From Mangrovicella endophytica (GTDB taxonomy: Bacteria; Pseudomonadota; Alphaproteobacteria; Rhizobiales; Rhizobiaceae), in the NCBI RefSeq assembly GCF_002893625.1, contig NZ_PKMZ01000003.1, forward strand, positions 372,001 to 436,000: a stretch of DNA of 64,000 nt, written 5' to 3'. Below, piece after piece: positions 1-9,888 of the stretch; the stretch's first letter is position 1, and each line of letters opens with the position of its first letter. Made by a program: the position numbers and the translations under genes. Below the pieces are notes generated by a model that had not been told where the DNA came from, ran no database searches, and saw only the letters and a program-made list of their open reading frames with translations.

Positions 1-368
1 GCAATGCCACGATGCGGGTGAAGGAATGGGAAGGCGAGGTCGTCTTCCTGCACGAGGTGAAGCCCGGCGTCGCCGACCGCTCCTACGGCATCCAGGTGGC
101 GCGGCTCGCCGGCCTGCCGATCAGCGTCATCGAGCGGGCGCGCCATGTCCTCGCCGAGCTGGAGCGCGGCGAGCAGGGCGAAAAGCGCACTGCCTTCATT
201 GACGACCTGCCGCTCTTCTCGGCCGCCGACCGGCGCGAAGCCGCCGCGCCGAAGCCGCAGATCTCTCCCCTCGAAACGGCGCTCGCTGCGATCGATCCGG
301 ACGCGCTGACCCCTCGCGAGGCGCTGGACGCGCTTTATCGACTGAAGGGGCTCGGCAGCGCCGGCTGA
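1..368 (+). CDS. mutS: DNA mismatch repair protein MutS, C-terminal end (partial)
   Basis: This is the 3' end of mutS; the reading frame enters from the left edge (first full codon at base 3). MutS recognises mismatches and, with MutL, starts strand-specific repair. The visible 121 residues carry the end of the ATPase domain ([10 protein letters not shown], then [13 protein letters not shown], typical of the last part of MutS domain V), followed by the helical, poorly conserved C-terminal tail used for oligomerisation. The tail contains the LPLF segment often seen in MutS tails. Having glnD directly downstream is the usual arrangement in Rhizobiales, which supports the call. The start codon lies outside the window. 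Confidence 0.95.
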   Translation, partial: NATMRVKEWEGEVVFLHEVKPGVADRSYGIQVARLAGLPISVIERARHVLAELERGEQGEKRTAFIDDLPLFSAADRREAAAPKPQISPLETALAAIDPDALTPREALDALYRLKGLGSAG

Positions 369-539
369 GACGGCGATGGCGCGAGCCGCCACGGGCGGCG
401 GGCGACGCGCTGCCGGCGATGACACGGCGCCGCACAAGCTCGGCAAATGGTTCTTACTTTAACGCAAATACTCTATACGGCGGCGAACCGGCGCCATGCA
501 GCGCCGGCTTGAGGCACCCGCAAGGACGCGAAAAAGATC

Positions 540-3410
540 ATGCCCGACGACAGGGCCGCCGCACACGGCATCGCATCGCATGGCGCGGACCTACCTCCCG
601 GCATGACGGATCTGTCCGGTATCCTCGACGTCGCGGCCCTGCGCCGCGACATGGACGTGATCGCCTCGACCTTGCGCGGCGGCGGGGCGTCTGCGGAGGT
701 GCGCAACGCCATCCTCAAGCTCCTGAAGGAGCGGATCGACACGGCGCGCAAGGCGGTCGAGCAGATGCTGTTCGACGATGGCGGCGGTCTTCTGTGCGCC
801 CGCCGGCTGGCAGCTCTGCAGGATGCCGTCATCGCCGCGATCCACGACTTCGCGCATGAGCGCGTCTTCGAGGCCGCCAACCTGTCGGCCGGCGAGCGCA
901 TGGCGGTGGTGGCCGTCGGCGGCTACGGGCGCGGCACACTGGCCCCGGGCTCCGACATCGATCTCCTGTTCCTTCTGCCCTACAAGCAGACGGCGCTCGG
1001 CGAGCAGGTCGCCGAATACCTCCTCTACCTCCTCTGGGATCTCGGCTTCAAAGTCGGCCACGCGACGCGGACGGTGGAGGAGTGCATCCGCCTGTCGCGC
1101 AGCGACGTCACAATCCGCACCGCCATCCTCGAGCGGTGGCTCCTGGCCGGCGATGTCGTGCTGTTCGACGAGCTCGGCCGCCGCTTCGACGCCGAAGTGG
1201 TGGAAGGAACCAGCCGTGAGTTCATCGCCGCCAAGCTCGCCGAACGTGATGCCCGGCACGCGAAGTCGGGCGATACGCGCTACCTCGTCGAGCCGAACGT
1301 CAAGGAAGGCAAGGGCGGGCTGCGCGATCTCCACACGCTGTTCTGGATCGCCAAATATCATTACCGCGTCGACACCACGGCGGAGCTCGTCGATGCCGGC
1401 GTGTTCTCCCGTCGCGAGGCCCGGCTCTTCCGCAAGGCGGAAGACTTCCTCTGGGCGGTGCGCTGCCACATGCACTTCTCGACCGGCAAGGCCGAAGAGC
1501 GCCTGATCTTCGACCTGCAGCCCGAGATCGCGCGGCGCCTCGGCTACAACGCCCATCCGGGCCTGCAGGACGTCGAGCGTTTCATGAAGCACTACTTCCT
1601 GATCGCCAAGGACGTCGGCGACCTGACCCGCATCTTCTGCGCCGCCCTGGAGGAAGAGCATGCCAAGGAGGCCCCGGGCTTGAAGGGTTTCGTCCGTAGC
1701 CTCACGCGCCGCACCCGCAAGATACCGGGCACGCTCGACTTCCATATCGACAACAACCGGATCACCGTCGCCGAGCGCGACGTCTTCACAAAGGATCCGG
1801 TCAACCTCATCCGCATCTTCAAGCTCGCTGCCGCGCTGCAGCTGGAATACCACCCAGATGCGCTGAAGCTGATCCGCCGCTCGCTGCGGCTGGTGAATGC
1901 CGATCTCAGGGACAATGCCGAGGCCAACAGCCTCTTCCTCGACGTCCTGACCGACCGCAACGACCCGGCGCTGCATCTGCGGCGGATGAACGAGGCGGGC
2001 GTGCTCGGGCGCTTCATCCCGGACTTCGGTCGTATCGTCGCGATGATGCAGTTCAACATGTACCACCACTACACGGTGGACGAGCATCTGATCCGTTCGA
2101 TCGCTATCCTGTCGCAGATCGAGCGAGGCGAACTGGCCGAAGAGCATCCGCTCTGCGTCGAGCTGATGCCGACGCTGAAGGACCGGGTGCCGCTCTATGT
2201 GGCGCTGCTCCTGCATGACATCGCCAAGGGCCGCCCGGTCGACCATTCGATTGCCGGCGCGCGGATTGCCCGCGAGGTCTGCCCGCGGCTCGGCCTCGAC
2301 GAACGCGAGACCGATCTCGTCGCTTGGCTGGTCGAGGACCATCTGGTGATGTCGATGACGGCGCAGCAGCGCGACCTCAACGACCGCAAGACCATCCTCG
2401 ACTTCGCCGAGCGGGTCCGGACGCTGGAACGGCTGAAGCTCCTGACCGTCCTCACCGTCTGCGACATCCGCGCCGTCGGACCCGGCGTCTGGAACGGCTG
2501 GAAGGGCCAGCTCATCCGCACGCTCTACATGGAGACCGAGCCGGTACTGACCGGCGGCTTCTCGCATGTGCCGCGCCAGGCGCGTCTCGACCGGGCGAAG
2601 GGGCGCCTTGCCGCTCGGCTGGCGGATTGGCCGGAAGCCGAGCGTGAGGCCTATATCGACCTGCACTACCAGAACTACTTCCTCACCGTGCCGATCGACG
2701 AGCAGCGCCGCCACGCCGACTTCGTGCGCGCCGCCTCGCAATCCGACGATCCGCTGGCGACGACGGCGACCACCGACCGGTTCCGCGCGGTGACGGAGCT
2801 GACGGTCCTGGCCACCGACCATCCGCGGCTCCTGTCGATCCTGGCCGGCGGCTGTGCCGCGGCCGGCGCGAACATCGCGGACGCTCAGATCTTCACCATG
2901 AACGACGGCCGGGCCCTCGACGTCATCACCATCAACCGCGCCTTCGATAACGACGAGGATGAGCTCAGGCGCGCCGAGAACATCCGCCGCCACATCGTCA
3001 GCCTCCTGCATGGGCGCGAGGCGATGCCGAACCTCCTGGCACGGCGACGGCCGGCCCGCTCGACGCACCTCTTCAACGTCAAGCCGCGGATCACCGTCGA
3101 CAACGAGTTATCCAACCAGTTCACCGTCGTCGAGGTGGAAGGCCTCGATCGTGCCGGGCTCCTGTCCGATCTCACCGGCGCGCTGTCGGACCTCAATCTC
3201 GACATTCGCTCGGCGCACATCTCCACCTATGGCGAGAAGGTCGTCGACGTCTTCTACGTCACCGATCTGACCGGCATGAAGGTCGTCAGCGACACCCGCA
3301 CCGACCGGATCGTCCGGCGTCTCACCTCCGTCTTCGAGGAGCCGGAGGGAGAGATTTCCTCGCCGAGCGTCATGCCCTCGACCAAGGCCTTCGGCATCAC
3401 GGCATCATGA
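540..3410 (+). CDS. glnD: Bifunctional PII uridylyltransferase/uridylyl-removing enzyme
   Basis: GlnD senses glutamine and adds or removes UMP on PII proteins (GlnB/GlnK), setting the nitrogen state of the cell. The 956 residues show the family layout: a nucleotidyltransferase domain with GS-x-D-x-D metal residues (about 137-141), a PII-uridylyltransferase region, an HD hydrolase domain with the HD pair near 559-560, and two C-terminal ACT domains (from about 750 and 860) that bind glutamine. Length is near the rhizobial norm (about 940-970). The first ATG at 540 was chosen; an in-frame ATG at 603 is possible. The stop overlaps the murJ start by four bases (ATGA), implying coupling. Confidence in function is very high. 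Confidence 0.96.
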   Translation: MPDDRAAAHGIASHGADLPPGMTDLSGILDVAALRRDMDVIASTLRGGGASAEVRNAILKLLKERIDTARKAVEQMLFDDGGGLLCARRLAALQDAVIAAIHDFAHERVFEAANLSAGERMAVVAVGGYGRGTLAPGSDIDLLFLLPYKQTALGEQVAEYLLYLLWDLGFKVGHATRTVEECIRLSRSDVTIRTAILERWLLAGDVVLFDELGRRFDAEVVEGTSREFIAAKLAERDARHAKSGDTRYLVEPNVKEGKGGLRDLHTLFWIAKYHYRVDTTAELVDAGVFSRREARLFRKAEDFLWAVRCHMHFSTGKAEERLIFDLQPEIARRLGYNAHPGLQDVERFMKHYFLIAKDVGDLTRIFCAALEEEHAKEAPGLKGFVRSLTRRTRKIPGTLDFHIDNNRITVAERDVFTKDPVNLIRIFKLAAALQLEYHPDALKLIRRSLRLVNADLRDNAEANSLFLDVLTDRNDPALHLRRMNEAGVLGRFIPDFGRIVAMMQFNMYHHYTVDEHLIRSIAILSQIERGELAEEHPLCVELMPTLKDRVPLYVALLLHDIAKGRPVDHSIAGARIAREVCPRLGLDERETDLVAWLVEDHLVMSMTAQQRDLNDRKTILDFAERVRTLERLKLLTVLTVCDIRAVGPGVWNGWKGQLIRTLYMETEPVLTGGFSHVPRQARLDRAKGRLAARLADWPEAEREAYIDLHYQNYFLTVPIDEQRRHADFVRAASQSDDPLATTATTDRFRAVTELTVLATDHPRLLSILAGGCAAAGANIADAQIFTMNDGRALDVITINRAFDNDEDELRRAENIRRHIVSLLHGREAMPNLLARRRPARSTHLFNVKPRITVDNELSNQFTVVEVEGLDRAGLLSDLTGALSDLNLDIRSAHISTYGEKVVDVFYVTDLTGMKVVSDTRTDRIVRRLTSVFEEPEGEISSPSVMPSTKAFGITAS

Positions 3411-5023
3411 GCCTCCTCACCAAGTTTGCGACCGTCGGCAGTGCGACGCTGGTGTCGCGCATCTTCGGCTTCGCGCGCGAGATGATGATGGCGTCCGCGC
3501 TCGGCATCGGGCCAGTGGCGGACGCCTTCAACCTTGCCTTCCGCTTCCCGAACCTGTTCCGCCGCCTGTTCGCCGAGGGCGCCTTCAACGCCGCCTTCAT
3601 CCCGCTCTTTGCGAGATCCCTGGAGGAAGAGGGCGAGGACGGCGCGCGGCGCTTCGCGACCGAAGTTTTCTCGACCCTCTTCATCGTCCTGACGTCGCTG
3701 ACGGTGGTTGCGCTCGTCTTCATGCCGTTTCTGGTGAGCACGATCATCGCGCCGGGCCTGTCGGCCTGCATCGATCAGCCGGTCTCCGCGACGCATGCGA
3801 TCTCCTGCGAGGAGCGGTTCGACATAACCGTCGCCTTCTCCAGGATCATGTTCCCCTATCTGGCCTGCATGTCGCTGATGGCGATGGTGTCGGGCATTCT
3901 CAACGCCTTCCGCCGCTTCTTCGCCGCGGCGGTGGCGCCGACGATCCTCAATTTTGCGTTGATTGGCGCGCTCGCCTGGTGCTGGTGGACCGGTGCCGAC
4001 AAGGCGACGATCGGCTTCTACATGAGCTGGGGCGTCCTCTTTGCCGGCGTTTCGCAGCTGGCCGTGGTCACATTTGCCATGCGCTGGGCCGGCTTCGGCA
4101 TCGCCCTGCAGCGTCCGCGCTGGACGGCCGGGCTGAAGCGCCTCCTGATCCTCGCCGCGCCCGCGGCCCTCATCGGCGGCATCACCCAGATCAACCTCTT
4201 CGTCGGCCAGGCGATCGCCTCCTACAAGCCGGGCGCCGTCTCGATCCTGCAATATGCCGACCGGCCCTATCAGCTGCCGCTCGGCATGGTGGGCGTTGCC
4301 ATCGGCGTCGTGCTCCTGCCGGAGCTGGCGCGGGCGCTAAAGGCGGGCCGCATGGAAGAGGCGCAGCACACCCAGAACCGCAGCCTGGAATTCGCGCTCT
4401 TCCTCACCGTTCCGGCCGCGGTCGCGCTCTATCTGATCCCCGAGCCGATCATCCGGCTGATCTACGAGCGCGGTGCCTTCGAGGCCTCGACCACCTATGC
4501 GGTCGCCGACGTTCTCGGCTACTACGCGCTCGGCCTGCCGGCCTTCGTGCTGATCAAGGTGTTCTCGCCCGGCTACTTCGCCCGGGAGGATACGCGCACC
4601 CCAATGATCGTCACGCTGATCTCGGCCGGCGCCAACATCGTCCTCTCGGTGGCGCTGTTCTTTGTCCTTGCCGAGCGCGGCATCGCGATCGCGACGACGC
4701 TTGCCGGCTGGCTCAACGCTATGCTGCTTTTCCTCGGCCTGTGGCGGAAGGGCCTGTGGGAGGTCGACGGACGGCTGATGAAGCGCGCCGTGCTGGTGCT
4801 GCTGTCATCGGTGCTGATGGGAGCCCTGCTCCTGTTCCTGCAGGACAGATTCGCCGCCTGGCTCGGCAGCGGCGCCTCCGTCCACTACCAGATCGCGGGG
4901 CTTGGTGTGCTCGTCGCCGCGGCGATGGTTGCCTATTTCGGCCTCGTGCTACTGACCGGCGCGGTGGACCGGAGCATGATCGCGACGCTGGTGCGGCGGC
5001 GGCGCAAGCGGCCCGCGGCGTAA
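3407..5023 (+). CDS. murJ: Lipid II flippase MurJ (MviN family)
   Basis: MurJ moves lipid-linked peptidoglycan precursor across the inner membrane. The 538-residue protein is a MATE/MOP-superfamily polytopic membrane protein with about 14 hydrophobic segments. It starts with the characteristic SLLTKFATVGSATLVSRIFGF stretch, followed by RxPNLFRRLFAEGAFNAAF, a signature of MurJ. Downstream are GGITQINLFV and the Y-E-R-G-A-F segment also typical of the family. It overlaps glnD by four bases and is probably co-transcribed with it. A convergent gene follows after 56 bases, so the mutS-glnD-murJ unit likely ends here. Confidence 0.95.
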   Translation: MSLLTKFATVGSATLVSRIFGFAREMMMASALGIGPVADAFNLAFRFPNLFRRLFAEGAFNAAFIPLFARSLEEEGEDGARRFATEVFSTLFIVLTSLTVVALVFMPFLVSTIIAPGLSACIDQPVSATHAISCEERFDITVAFSRIMFPYLACMSLMAMVSGILNAFRRFFAAAVAPTILNFALIGALAWCWWTGADKATIGFYMSWGVLFAGVSQLAVVTFAMRWAGFGIALQRPRWTAGLKRLLILAAPAALIGGITQINLFVGQAIASYKPGAVSILQYADRPYQLPLGMVGVAIGVVLLPELARALKAGRMEEAQHTQNRSLEFALFLTVPAAVALYLIPEPIIRLIYERGAFEASTTYAVADVLGYYALGLPAFVLIKVFSPGYFAREDTRTPMIVTLISAGANIVLSVALFFVLAERGIAIATTLAGWLNAMLLFLGLWRKGLWEVDGRLMKRAVLVLLSSVLMGALLLFLQDRFAAWLGSGASVHYQIAGLGVLVAAAMVAYFGLVLLTGAVDRSMIATLVRRRRKRPAA

Positions 5024-5079
5024 GCCAGCTTTGCTGAGCCGAACGAAGCGTCCGGGCCGCAACCGGCGGGCGTCATGTC

Positions 5080-5991
5080 TCAGCGCGCCAGGAAGGCCAG
5101 AACGGCGGACGCGACGGCATCGGGGAACTCCTCGTGCACCGACAGGCGGCCGTGCGGCAGGCGGACCGTTTCGACGCCCGGCAGCGCCGCCAGCGCCTCC
5201 ATCTCCGCGCGGGACTTCGGCGGCGTGGCAGCGCCGATGACGACGAGGATCGGAATGTCGGCCCGCTCGGCCAGCGCAAGGAAAGCCTCGCGGCTTTCCA
5301 CGGGATCGAGCCCACCCGTGACGAAGCGCACGGAGGCATGCCGCGCCCCTTTCGCTCGCATCACCGCGGCCTTCTCTGCCAGCGCCTCGTCGTTCAGAAA
5401 CGCGGAATCCTCGTAGACATGTGCGCGCGTCATCCGCGCAACGACGGGCCGGCTGACATTCAGGCGGTAGAGGAGGGAGCCGAGAACCGGCAGGTCGACC
5501 GCGCGTCGCACCCGCTCCAGCCAGGGCGGCCGGCGGCCCTTGAGCATGGTTGGGAAGGGTCCGCGCCAGGTCGGTGCGATGAGGACGAGCCGGCGGGCAG
5601 CGCCGGAATGCGCGGCGCAGTGCCTTAGGGCATAGGCGCAAGCGTGGCCGGCCGCGACGATGGCGGCAGGCGGCTCGGGCAGGGCGGCGAGTGTCGTGGC
5701 AAGCGCTGCGGACAGATCGTCCGGTGTCCAGGCGTGCCGCGTCTTGGCCGCCGTGCCGAAGGCGGGCCAGTCCAGGGCGATCGCCTCGAAGCGCTGCGCG
5801 AGCCGGCGCATCAGCGGGCGCATCTCACCGCGGGTGGAGATGGTCGATAGCGCCGGCAGCAGGATCACCGGCTCGCCGCGGCCATCCCGCTCGGAGTGCA
5901 TCGCAAGACTAATATCTTCGGCTGGTGCTGCCATGGCTTCCATCGCTCCGCTCATGCTGTCGAGAGCTATGGGAGCCGGGGGTCCGTGCAA
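5080..5991 (-). CDS. Alpha/beta-hydrolase fold protein lacking the usual nucleophilic serine
   Basis: A 303-residue alpha/beta-hydrolase fold protein. Fold features are visible: the [12 protein letters not shown] strand-loop (oxyanion side), a central nucleophile-elbow region, a cap, a late acid-loop region near [14 protein letters not shown] and the [11 protein letters not shown] segment that supplies the catalytic histidine. The elbow reads G-H-A-C-A (about residues 115-119) instead of G-x-S-x-G, so the position normally held by serine is Ala117 with a cysteine one residue later. The protein may therefore be non-hydrolytic, or use another residue. The gene is convergent with murJ and divergent from trpS. 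The true start could be downstream of 5991 (for example the Met beginning MSGAMEAM or MEAMAAPAE). Substrate unknown. Confidence 0.8.
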   Translation of the reverse strand: MHGPPAPIALDSMSGAMEAMAAPAEDISLAMHSERDGRGEPVILLPALSTISTRGEMRPLMRRLAQRFEAIALDWPAFGTAAKTRHAWTPDDLSAALATTLAALPEPPAAIVAAGHACAYALRHCAAHSGAARRLVLIAPTWRGPFPTMLKGRRPPWLERVRRAVDLPVLGSLLYRLNVSRPVVARMTRAHVYEDSAFLNDEALAEKAAVMRAKGARHASVRFVTGGLDPVESREAFLALAERADIPILVVIGAATPPKSRAEMEALAALPGVETVRLPHGRLSVHEEFPDAVASAVLAFLAR

Positions 5992-6130
5992 GACGTGCCG
6001 CCTCTTATCGCCTGTCTCGCGGGCCGATTGTCGATCGCGTCTGCGGCCGCTTGATCGTGAACCGCCGCTCCGTCATAACCCGCCGACTTTTTGCCCGCGC
6101 CCTTCCAACCGGCGCCACGGAGCCGTCTTC

Positions 6131-7192
6131 ATGAGCGAATTCGCCCCCCGCGTCTTTTCCGGCGTGCAGCCAACCGGAAACCTTCATCTCGGCAACTATC
6201 TCGGGGCGATCCGCAAGTTCGTGGCCCTGCAGGAGAGCCACGACTGCCTCTATTGCGTGGTCGATCTCCACTCGATCACGGCGCAGCTCGTCCACGAGGA
6301 TCTGGCGGGGCAGACGCGCTCGATCACAGCAGCCTTCCTGGCCGCCGGCATCGACGCCGACAAGCACATCGTCTTCAACCAGAGCCGCGTGCCCGAGCAC
6401 GCCGAGCTCGCCTGGATCTTCAACTGCGTCGCGCGCATCGGCTGGATGAACCGCATGACGCAGTTCAAGGACAAGGCCGGCAAGGACCGCGAGAACGCTT
6501 CCCTCGGCCTCCTCGCCTATCCGAGCCTGATGGCCGCCGACATCCTGCTCTACCGCGCCACCCACGTGCCGGTCGGCGACGACCAGAAGCAGCATCTGGA
6601 GCTGACGCGCGACATCGCGCAGAAGTTCAACAACGACTTCTCGGCCAAGATCGCAGCACTCGGCCTCGGCGTTCCCATGCAGGTCGGTGAGGAGCGGGTC
6701 GACGGCTTCTTCCCGCTCACCGAGCCGCTGATCGAAGGGCCGGCGACGCGAGTGATGAGCCTGAAGGACGGCACCAAGAAGATGTCGAAGTCGGACCCGT
6801 CCGATCTCTCGCGCATCAACCTCACCGACGACGCCGACCAGATCGCGCGCAAGATCCGCAAGGCCAAGACGGACCCGAACCCGCTCCCCGAAACCGTCGA
6901 GGGCCTGAAAGGCCGTCCGGAGGCGGAGAACCTCGTCGGCATCTTTGCCGCGCTGGCGGATCGACCACGCGCCGATGTCATCGCCGAGTATGGCGGCAAG
7001 CCCTTCTCGGAGTTCAAGCCGGCGCTGGCCGACCTCGCCGTGTCGGCGCTGGCGCCGGTCTCGACCGAGATGCGGCGCATCGAGAGCGATCCGGCCGAAA
7101 TCGACCGTGTTCTGGCGAAGGGCGGCGAGCGGGCGCGCGAGATCGCTCTTGCCACCATGAAGGACGTCAAGGCGATCGTCGGACTGCTCTGA
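6131..7192 (+). CDS. trpS: Tryptophanyl-tRNA synthetase
   Basis: Charges tRNA-Trp with tryptophan (class Ic synthetase). The 353-residue frame shows the ATP-binding HIGH-type signature as HLGN (residues 19-22, in the context [12 protein letters not shown]) and the KMSKS loop at residues 217-221. An open frame extends much further upstream, but the ATG at 6131 places the conserved F-S-G-x-Q-P-T-G strand ten residues from the start, as in other bacterial TrpS, so it was chosen. The length matches the family (330-355). It is divergent from the alpha/beta-hydrolase gene across a 139-base gap that should hold its promoter. Confidence 0.96.
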   Translation: MSEFAPRVFSGVQPTGNLHLGNYLGAIRKFVALQESHDCLYCVVDLHSITAQLVHEDLAGQTRSITAAFLAAGIDADKHIVFNQSRVPEHAELAWIFNCVARIGWMNRMTQFKDKAGKDRENASLGLLAYPSLMAADILLYRATHVPVGDDQKQHLELTRDIAQKFNNDFSAKIAALGLGVPMQVGEERVDGFFPLTEPLIEGPATRVMSLKDGTKKMSKSDPSDLSRINLTDDADQIARKIRKAKTDPNPLPETVEGLKGRPEAENLVGIFAALADRPRADVIAEYGGKPFSEFKPALADLAVSALAPVSTEMRRIESDPAEIDRVLAKGGERAREIALATMKDVKAIVGLL

Positions 7193-7304
7193 CCGCTAAG
7201 CACAACAGGGCGACAGGCTGGGCGTTGCCGCTGCCTGAAGTGCCTTGCCTGCGCTTCCGCGGCGGCAGCTTGCCGCCGAGTTTGCGACCTGCCATGACTC
7301 CGCC

Positions 7305-7796
7305 ATGGTTTCACGACGCATCGGCCGGGACGCCGGCGGCAAGCGCAAGTTCCTTGCCATCATTGACGAGACGCCGGAATGCGGGCGCGCGGCCTCCTAC
7401 GCCGCACGCCGAGCCAAGGCGAGCGGCGGCGGGGTCGTGCTCCTCTATGTGATCCAGCCGGGCGATTTCCAGCACTGGCTTGGTGTCGAGAAGATCATGC
7501 GCGCCGAGGCCGCCGAGGAGGCTGAAAGCCGGCTGGCCAAGGTCGCCGACGAGCTGCGCGAGGCCATCGGCATCGAACCCGAGGTGGTGGTGCGCGAGGG
7601 CGTCACGGCCGAAGAGATCCATGCCGTCATCGAGGCCGACCGCGAGATCGCCATCCTCGTGCTGGCGGCCGGTGAATCCACCGAAGGCCCGGGACCTCTG
7701 GTCTCCTCCGTCGCCGGCAAGGGTGCGGCCTTCCCGATTCCCGTCACCATCGTGCCGGCGACGCTGACGGACGAGGAGATCCAGAGCCTCGTCTGA
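7305..7796 (+). CDS. Universal stress protein (UspA-like)
   Basis: A 163-residue single-domain universal stress protein, a soluble Rossmann-like nucleotide-binding fold. It begins with the beta-1 strand KFLAIIDETPECGRA, has the second strand VVLLYVIQPG, an acidic helix with AAEEAESRLAKVADEL, and a late segment VLAAGESTEG with a following S-S-V-A-G-K-G stretch that resembles the G-x2-G-x9-G-(S/T) ATP-binding motif in altered form. A longer in-frame start exists at 7245; the ATG at 7305 gives the normal family length. The gene lies between trpS and nifU, as in other Rhizobiales. Physiological role cannot be told from sequence. Confidence 0.85.
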   Translation: MVSRRIGRDAGGKRKFLAIIDETPECGRAASYAARRAKASGGGVVLLYVIQPGDFQHWLGVEKIMRAEAAEEAESRLAKVADELREAIGIEPEVVVREGVTAEEIHAVIEADREIAILVLAAGESTEGPGPLVSSVAGKGAAFPIPVTIVPATLTDEEIQSLV

Positions 7797-7928
7797 GGCA
7801 CGGCCTCAGCTGCAACCGACAGACCGTTTGACCGCTGCGGCTTGCACCCGGCGGCGCCAGGGACTACCTCTGCGGCAATGGTTTTCGGGGCGCCTGACTG
7901 CCCCATCCGCGTCCGGAAGGCGGCTCCC

Positions 7929-8501
7929 ATGTTCATCCAGACCGAAGTCACACCCAATCCCGCGACCCTGAAGTTTCTGCCCGGCCGCGTTGTTCTGGAA
8001 TCCGGCACCGCCGAATTCCTCAGCGAGGAGGACGCCGCTGTCCGCTCGCCTTTGGCCGCCCGGCTGATGGGTATCGACGGCGTCACCGGCGTCTTCTTCG
8101 GCTACGACTTCGTCACCGTTTCCAAGAGCGGCCCCGACTGGCAGCACCTGAAGCCCGCGATCCTCGCCGGGATCATGGAGCATTTCATGGCTGGCAAGCC
8201 GGTCATGGCGCCGGCGGCCGGTCCGGCTGTTGCCGAGAGCGGCGAGGAGTTCTTCGATGCCGGCGATGCCGAGCTCGTCGACACCATCAAGGAATTGCTT
8301 GAGACGCGCGTGCGTCCGGCCGTGGCCCAGGATGGCGGCGACATCACCTTCCGCGGCTTCCGCGATGGCGTCGTCTATCTCAACATGCGCGGCTCCTGTG
8401 CCGGCTGCCCGTCCTCGACGGCGACGCTGAAGCACGGCATCCAGAACCTCCTGCGCCATTTCGTGCCGGAGGTGGAGGCGGTCGAATCGGTTGCCGCCTG
8501 A
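7929..8501 (+). CDS. NifU-family Fe-S cluster scaffold/carrier (Nfu type)
   Basis: A 190-residue Nfu-type iron-sulfur carrier. The N-terminal Nfu_N domain (residues 1-90) starts with MFIQTEVTPNP and NPATLKFLPG, diagnostic of this group. The C-terminal NifU-like domain carries the C-x-x-C motif (Cys157 and Cys160 in GSCAGCPSS) that holds a bridging [4Fe-4S] cluster between two subunits. The ATG at 7929 was chosen over the upstream in-frame 7842 because Nfu_N begins exactly here. It likely delivers clusters to apoproteins such as MiaB, encoded downstream. It is not the nitrogenase NifU, which has extra domains. Confidence 0.92.
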   Translation: MFIQTEVTPNPATLKFLPGRVVLESGTAEFLSEEDAAVRSPLAARLMGIDGVTGVFFGYDFVTVSKSGPDWQHLKPAILAGIMEHFMAGKPVMAPAAGPAVAESGEEFFDAGDAELVDTIKELLETRVRPAVAQDGGDITFRGFRDGVVYLNMRGSCAGCPSSTATLKHGIQNLLRHFVPEVEAVESVAA

Positions 8502-8524
8502 GCGGCGCCACGCGCTTTCGAACC

Positions 8525-9238
8525 GTGCCGTCTCTTCTTCTGGCCGTCGACACGGCGGCTGAGCGCTGTGCCGCGTGCCTCCTCGATCGTGAGATAGGAC
8601 GCATCCTCGCGCGTGCCGATCCGGCGATCGGCCGCGGCCATGCCGAGCAGCTGATGGGCGTCATCGATACGGTGCTGGGGCAAGCCGGCGCGGCCTATGC
8701 CGATCTCGCAAAGCTTGCCGTTACCGTCGGGCCCGGCTCCTTTACCGGCGTCAGGGTCGGCGTTGCCGCGGTGCGCGGTCTGGCGCTGGCGCTCGCCATT
8801 CCGGCGGTCGGCATATCGACCCTGGAAGCGCTGGCCGAGCCGCATCGGAAAAGCGGCAGGGTGCTTGCGGCGATCGATGCCAAGCGGGGCGAGCTCTATG
8901 CCGCCCTCTATGCGCCGGACGGCGCTCTCATGGCCGGCCCGACGGCACTCGAGCCGCAGTCGCTTGGCGCCTTCCTCCAGACAGGCGGCGCCAAGGCGAC
9001 AGACGAGCCGCTCCGGATCGTCGGGAGCGGCGCGGTGATCGCTGAGGATGCGCTCGGCGCCTTTTGCGTCCAGGTCGCCGACACGAATTCGCACGACATC
9101 GCGGCCGTCGCCCGGCTGGCGGCTTCACGCGACCCGGCTGAGGCTCCGGCGAGCCCACTCTATCTGCGCGGTGCCGATGCCAAGCCGCAGGCGCCATCCG
9201 GCCTGCTCGCTCCCAGGAGCTTTCCGGAAAGCGCGTAA
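8525..9238 (+). CDS. tsaB: tRNA threonylcarbamoyladenosine biosynthesis protein TsaB
   Basis: TsaB partners with TsaD and TsaE to make the t6A37 modification on ANN-decoding tRNAs. The 237-residue protein has the ASKHA-fold start LLLAVDTA and the TsaB hallmark GPGSFTGVR near residues 73-81. As expected for TsaB, the metal-binding histidines of TsaD are absent. Translation appears to start at GTG (8525), 23 bases after the Nfu stop; this puts the LLLAVDT strand at the N-terminus as in homologues. The next gene, rimI, is its usual neighbour. Confidence 0.92.
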   Translation: MPSLLLAVDTAAERCAACLLDREIGRILARADPAIGRGHAEQLMGVIDTVLGQAGAAYADLAKLAVTVGPGSFTGVRVGVAAVRGLALALAIPAVGISTLEALAEPHRKSGRVLAAIDAKRGELYAALYAPDGALMAGPTALEPQSLGAFLQTGGAKATDEPLRIVGSGAVIAEDALGAFCVQVADTNSHDIAAVARLAASRDPAEAPASPLYLRGADAKPQAPSGLLAPRSFPESA

Positions 9239-9338
9239 CCCTCGCCAGACGACCCTGGGCTATGGTTAGGATGCGAGGGTCGGGCAAGCCTGCGGTCGCA
9301 TGCTGGCACGCATACGCCGGGAGGAGTGGAGGGCGACA

Positions 9339-9866
9339 ATGTACTGGTATCTGCCCTGGGTCTGGACCTTGTCCTTCTGGGACGGTCTGCTGAACAGTGA
9401 AACGAGCATCGTCACGGCCGATCTCGAGATGGAGGATCTCGATGCCGCGGCCGCGCTCCACAGCGACGCTTTCGCGCGGCCCTGGTCCGGCGACGAATTT
9501 GCCTCGCTCCTGTCGCAGGAGGGCTGCTTCGGCTTCGTGGCGCGGCGGGTTGGGCAGCCTTTGCTCCCGCCGCTCGGCTTCGTGCTCGCACGCGTGACTG
9601 CGGGAGAAGGCGAGATCCTGACGATTGCCGTCGACAAGCGGGCGCGCGGGCAGGGCATCGGCCGGCTCCTGATGGACCAGGTGCTGCAGCGCCTGCACGC
9701 CGACCGCGCCGAGTCGCTGTTCCTCGAGGTGGACGAGGAGAACGCCGCGGCGCTGCGCCTGTATCAGCGCCTGCGTTTCGAGGAGGTCGGCCGGCGGCCG
9801 GCCTATTACAGCCATCCTAATGGCCGCAGGACGAGCGCCCTGATCCTGAAGCGGGTCCTGCGCTGA
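9339..9866 (+). CDS. rimI: GNAT N-acetyltransferase, RimI-like
   Basis: A 175-residue GNAT acetyltransferase. The acetyl-CoA pyrophosphate loop is seen in RARGQGIGRLLM, and the RimI-type region LFLEVDEENAAALRLYQRLRFEEVGRRPAYY follows. RimI acetylates the N-terminal alanine of ribosomal protein S18 in Escherichia coli; genes next to tsaB are commonly called rimI, though the target here is inferred. The ATG at 9339 was chosen because GGAGG-type purine-rich sequence lies just upstream (9320-9332); an in-frame ATG at 9300 would give 188 residues. The N-terminal MYWYLPWVWTLSFW stretch is unusually aromatic and may be membrane-associating or simply a long lead. Confidence 0.85.
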   Translation: MYWYLPWVWTLSFWDGLLNSETSIVTADLEMEDLDAAAALHSDAFARPWSGDEFASLLSQEGCFGFVARRVGQPLLPPLGFVLARVTAGEGEILTIAVDKRARGQGIGRLLMDQVLQRLHADRAESLFLEVDEENAAALRLYQRLRFEEVGRRPAYYSHPNGRRTSALILKRVLR

Positions 9867-9888
9867 ACGCTTCCGCAGGCCTTTTCCG

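Noticed and set aside
591-3068. 825-residue frame antisense to glnD
   Set aside because: It lies wholly opposite a gene with every GlnD motif. High GC content removes stop codons from the complementary frame; its protein is low-complexity and matches no family.
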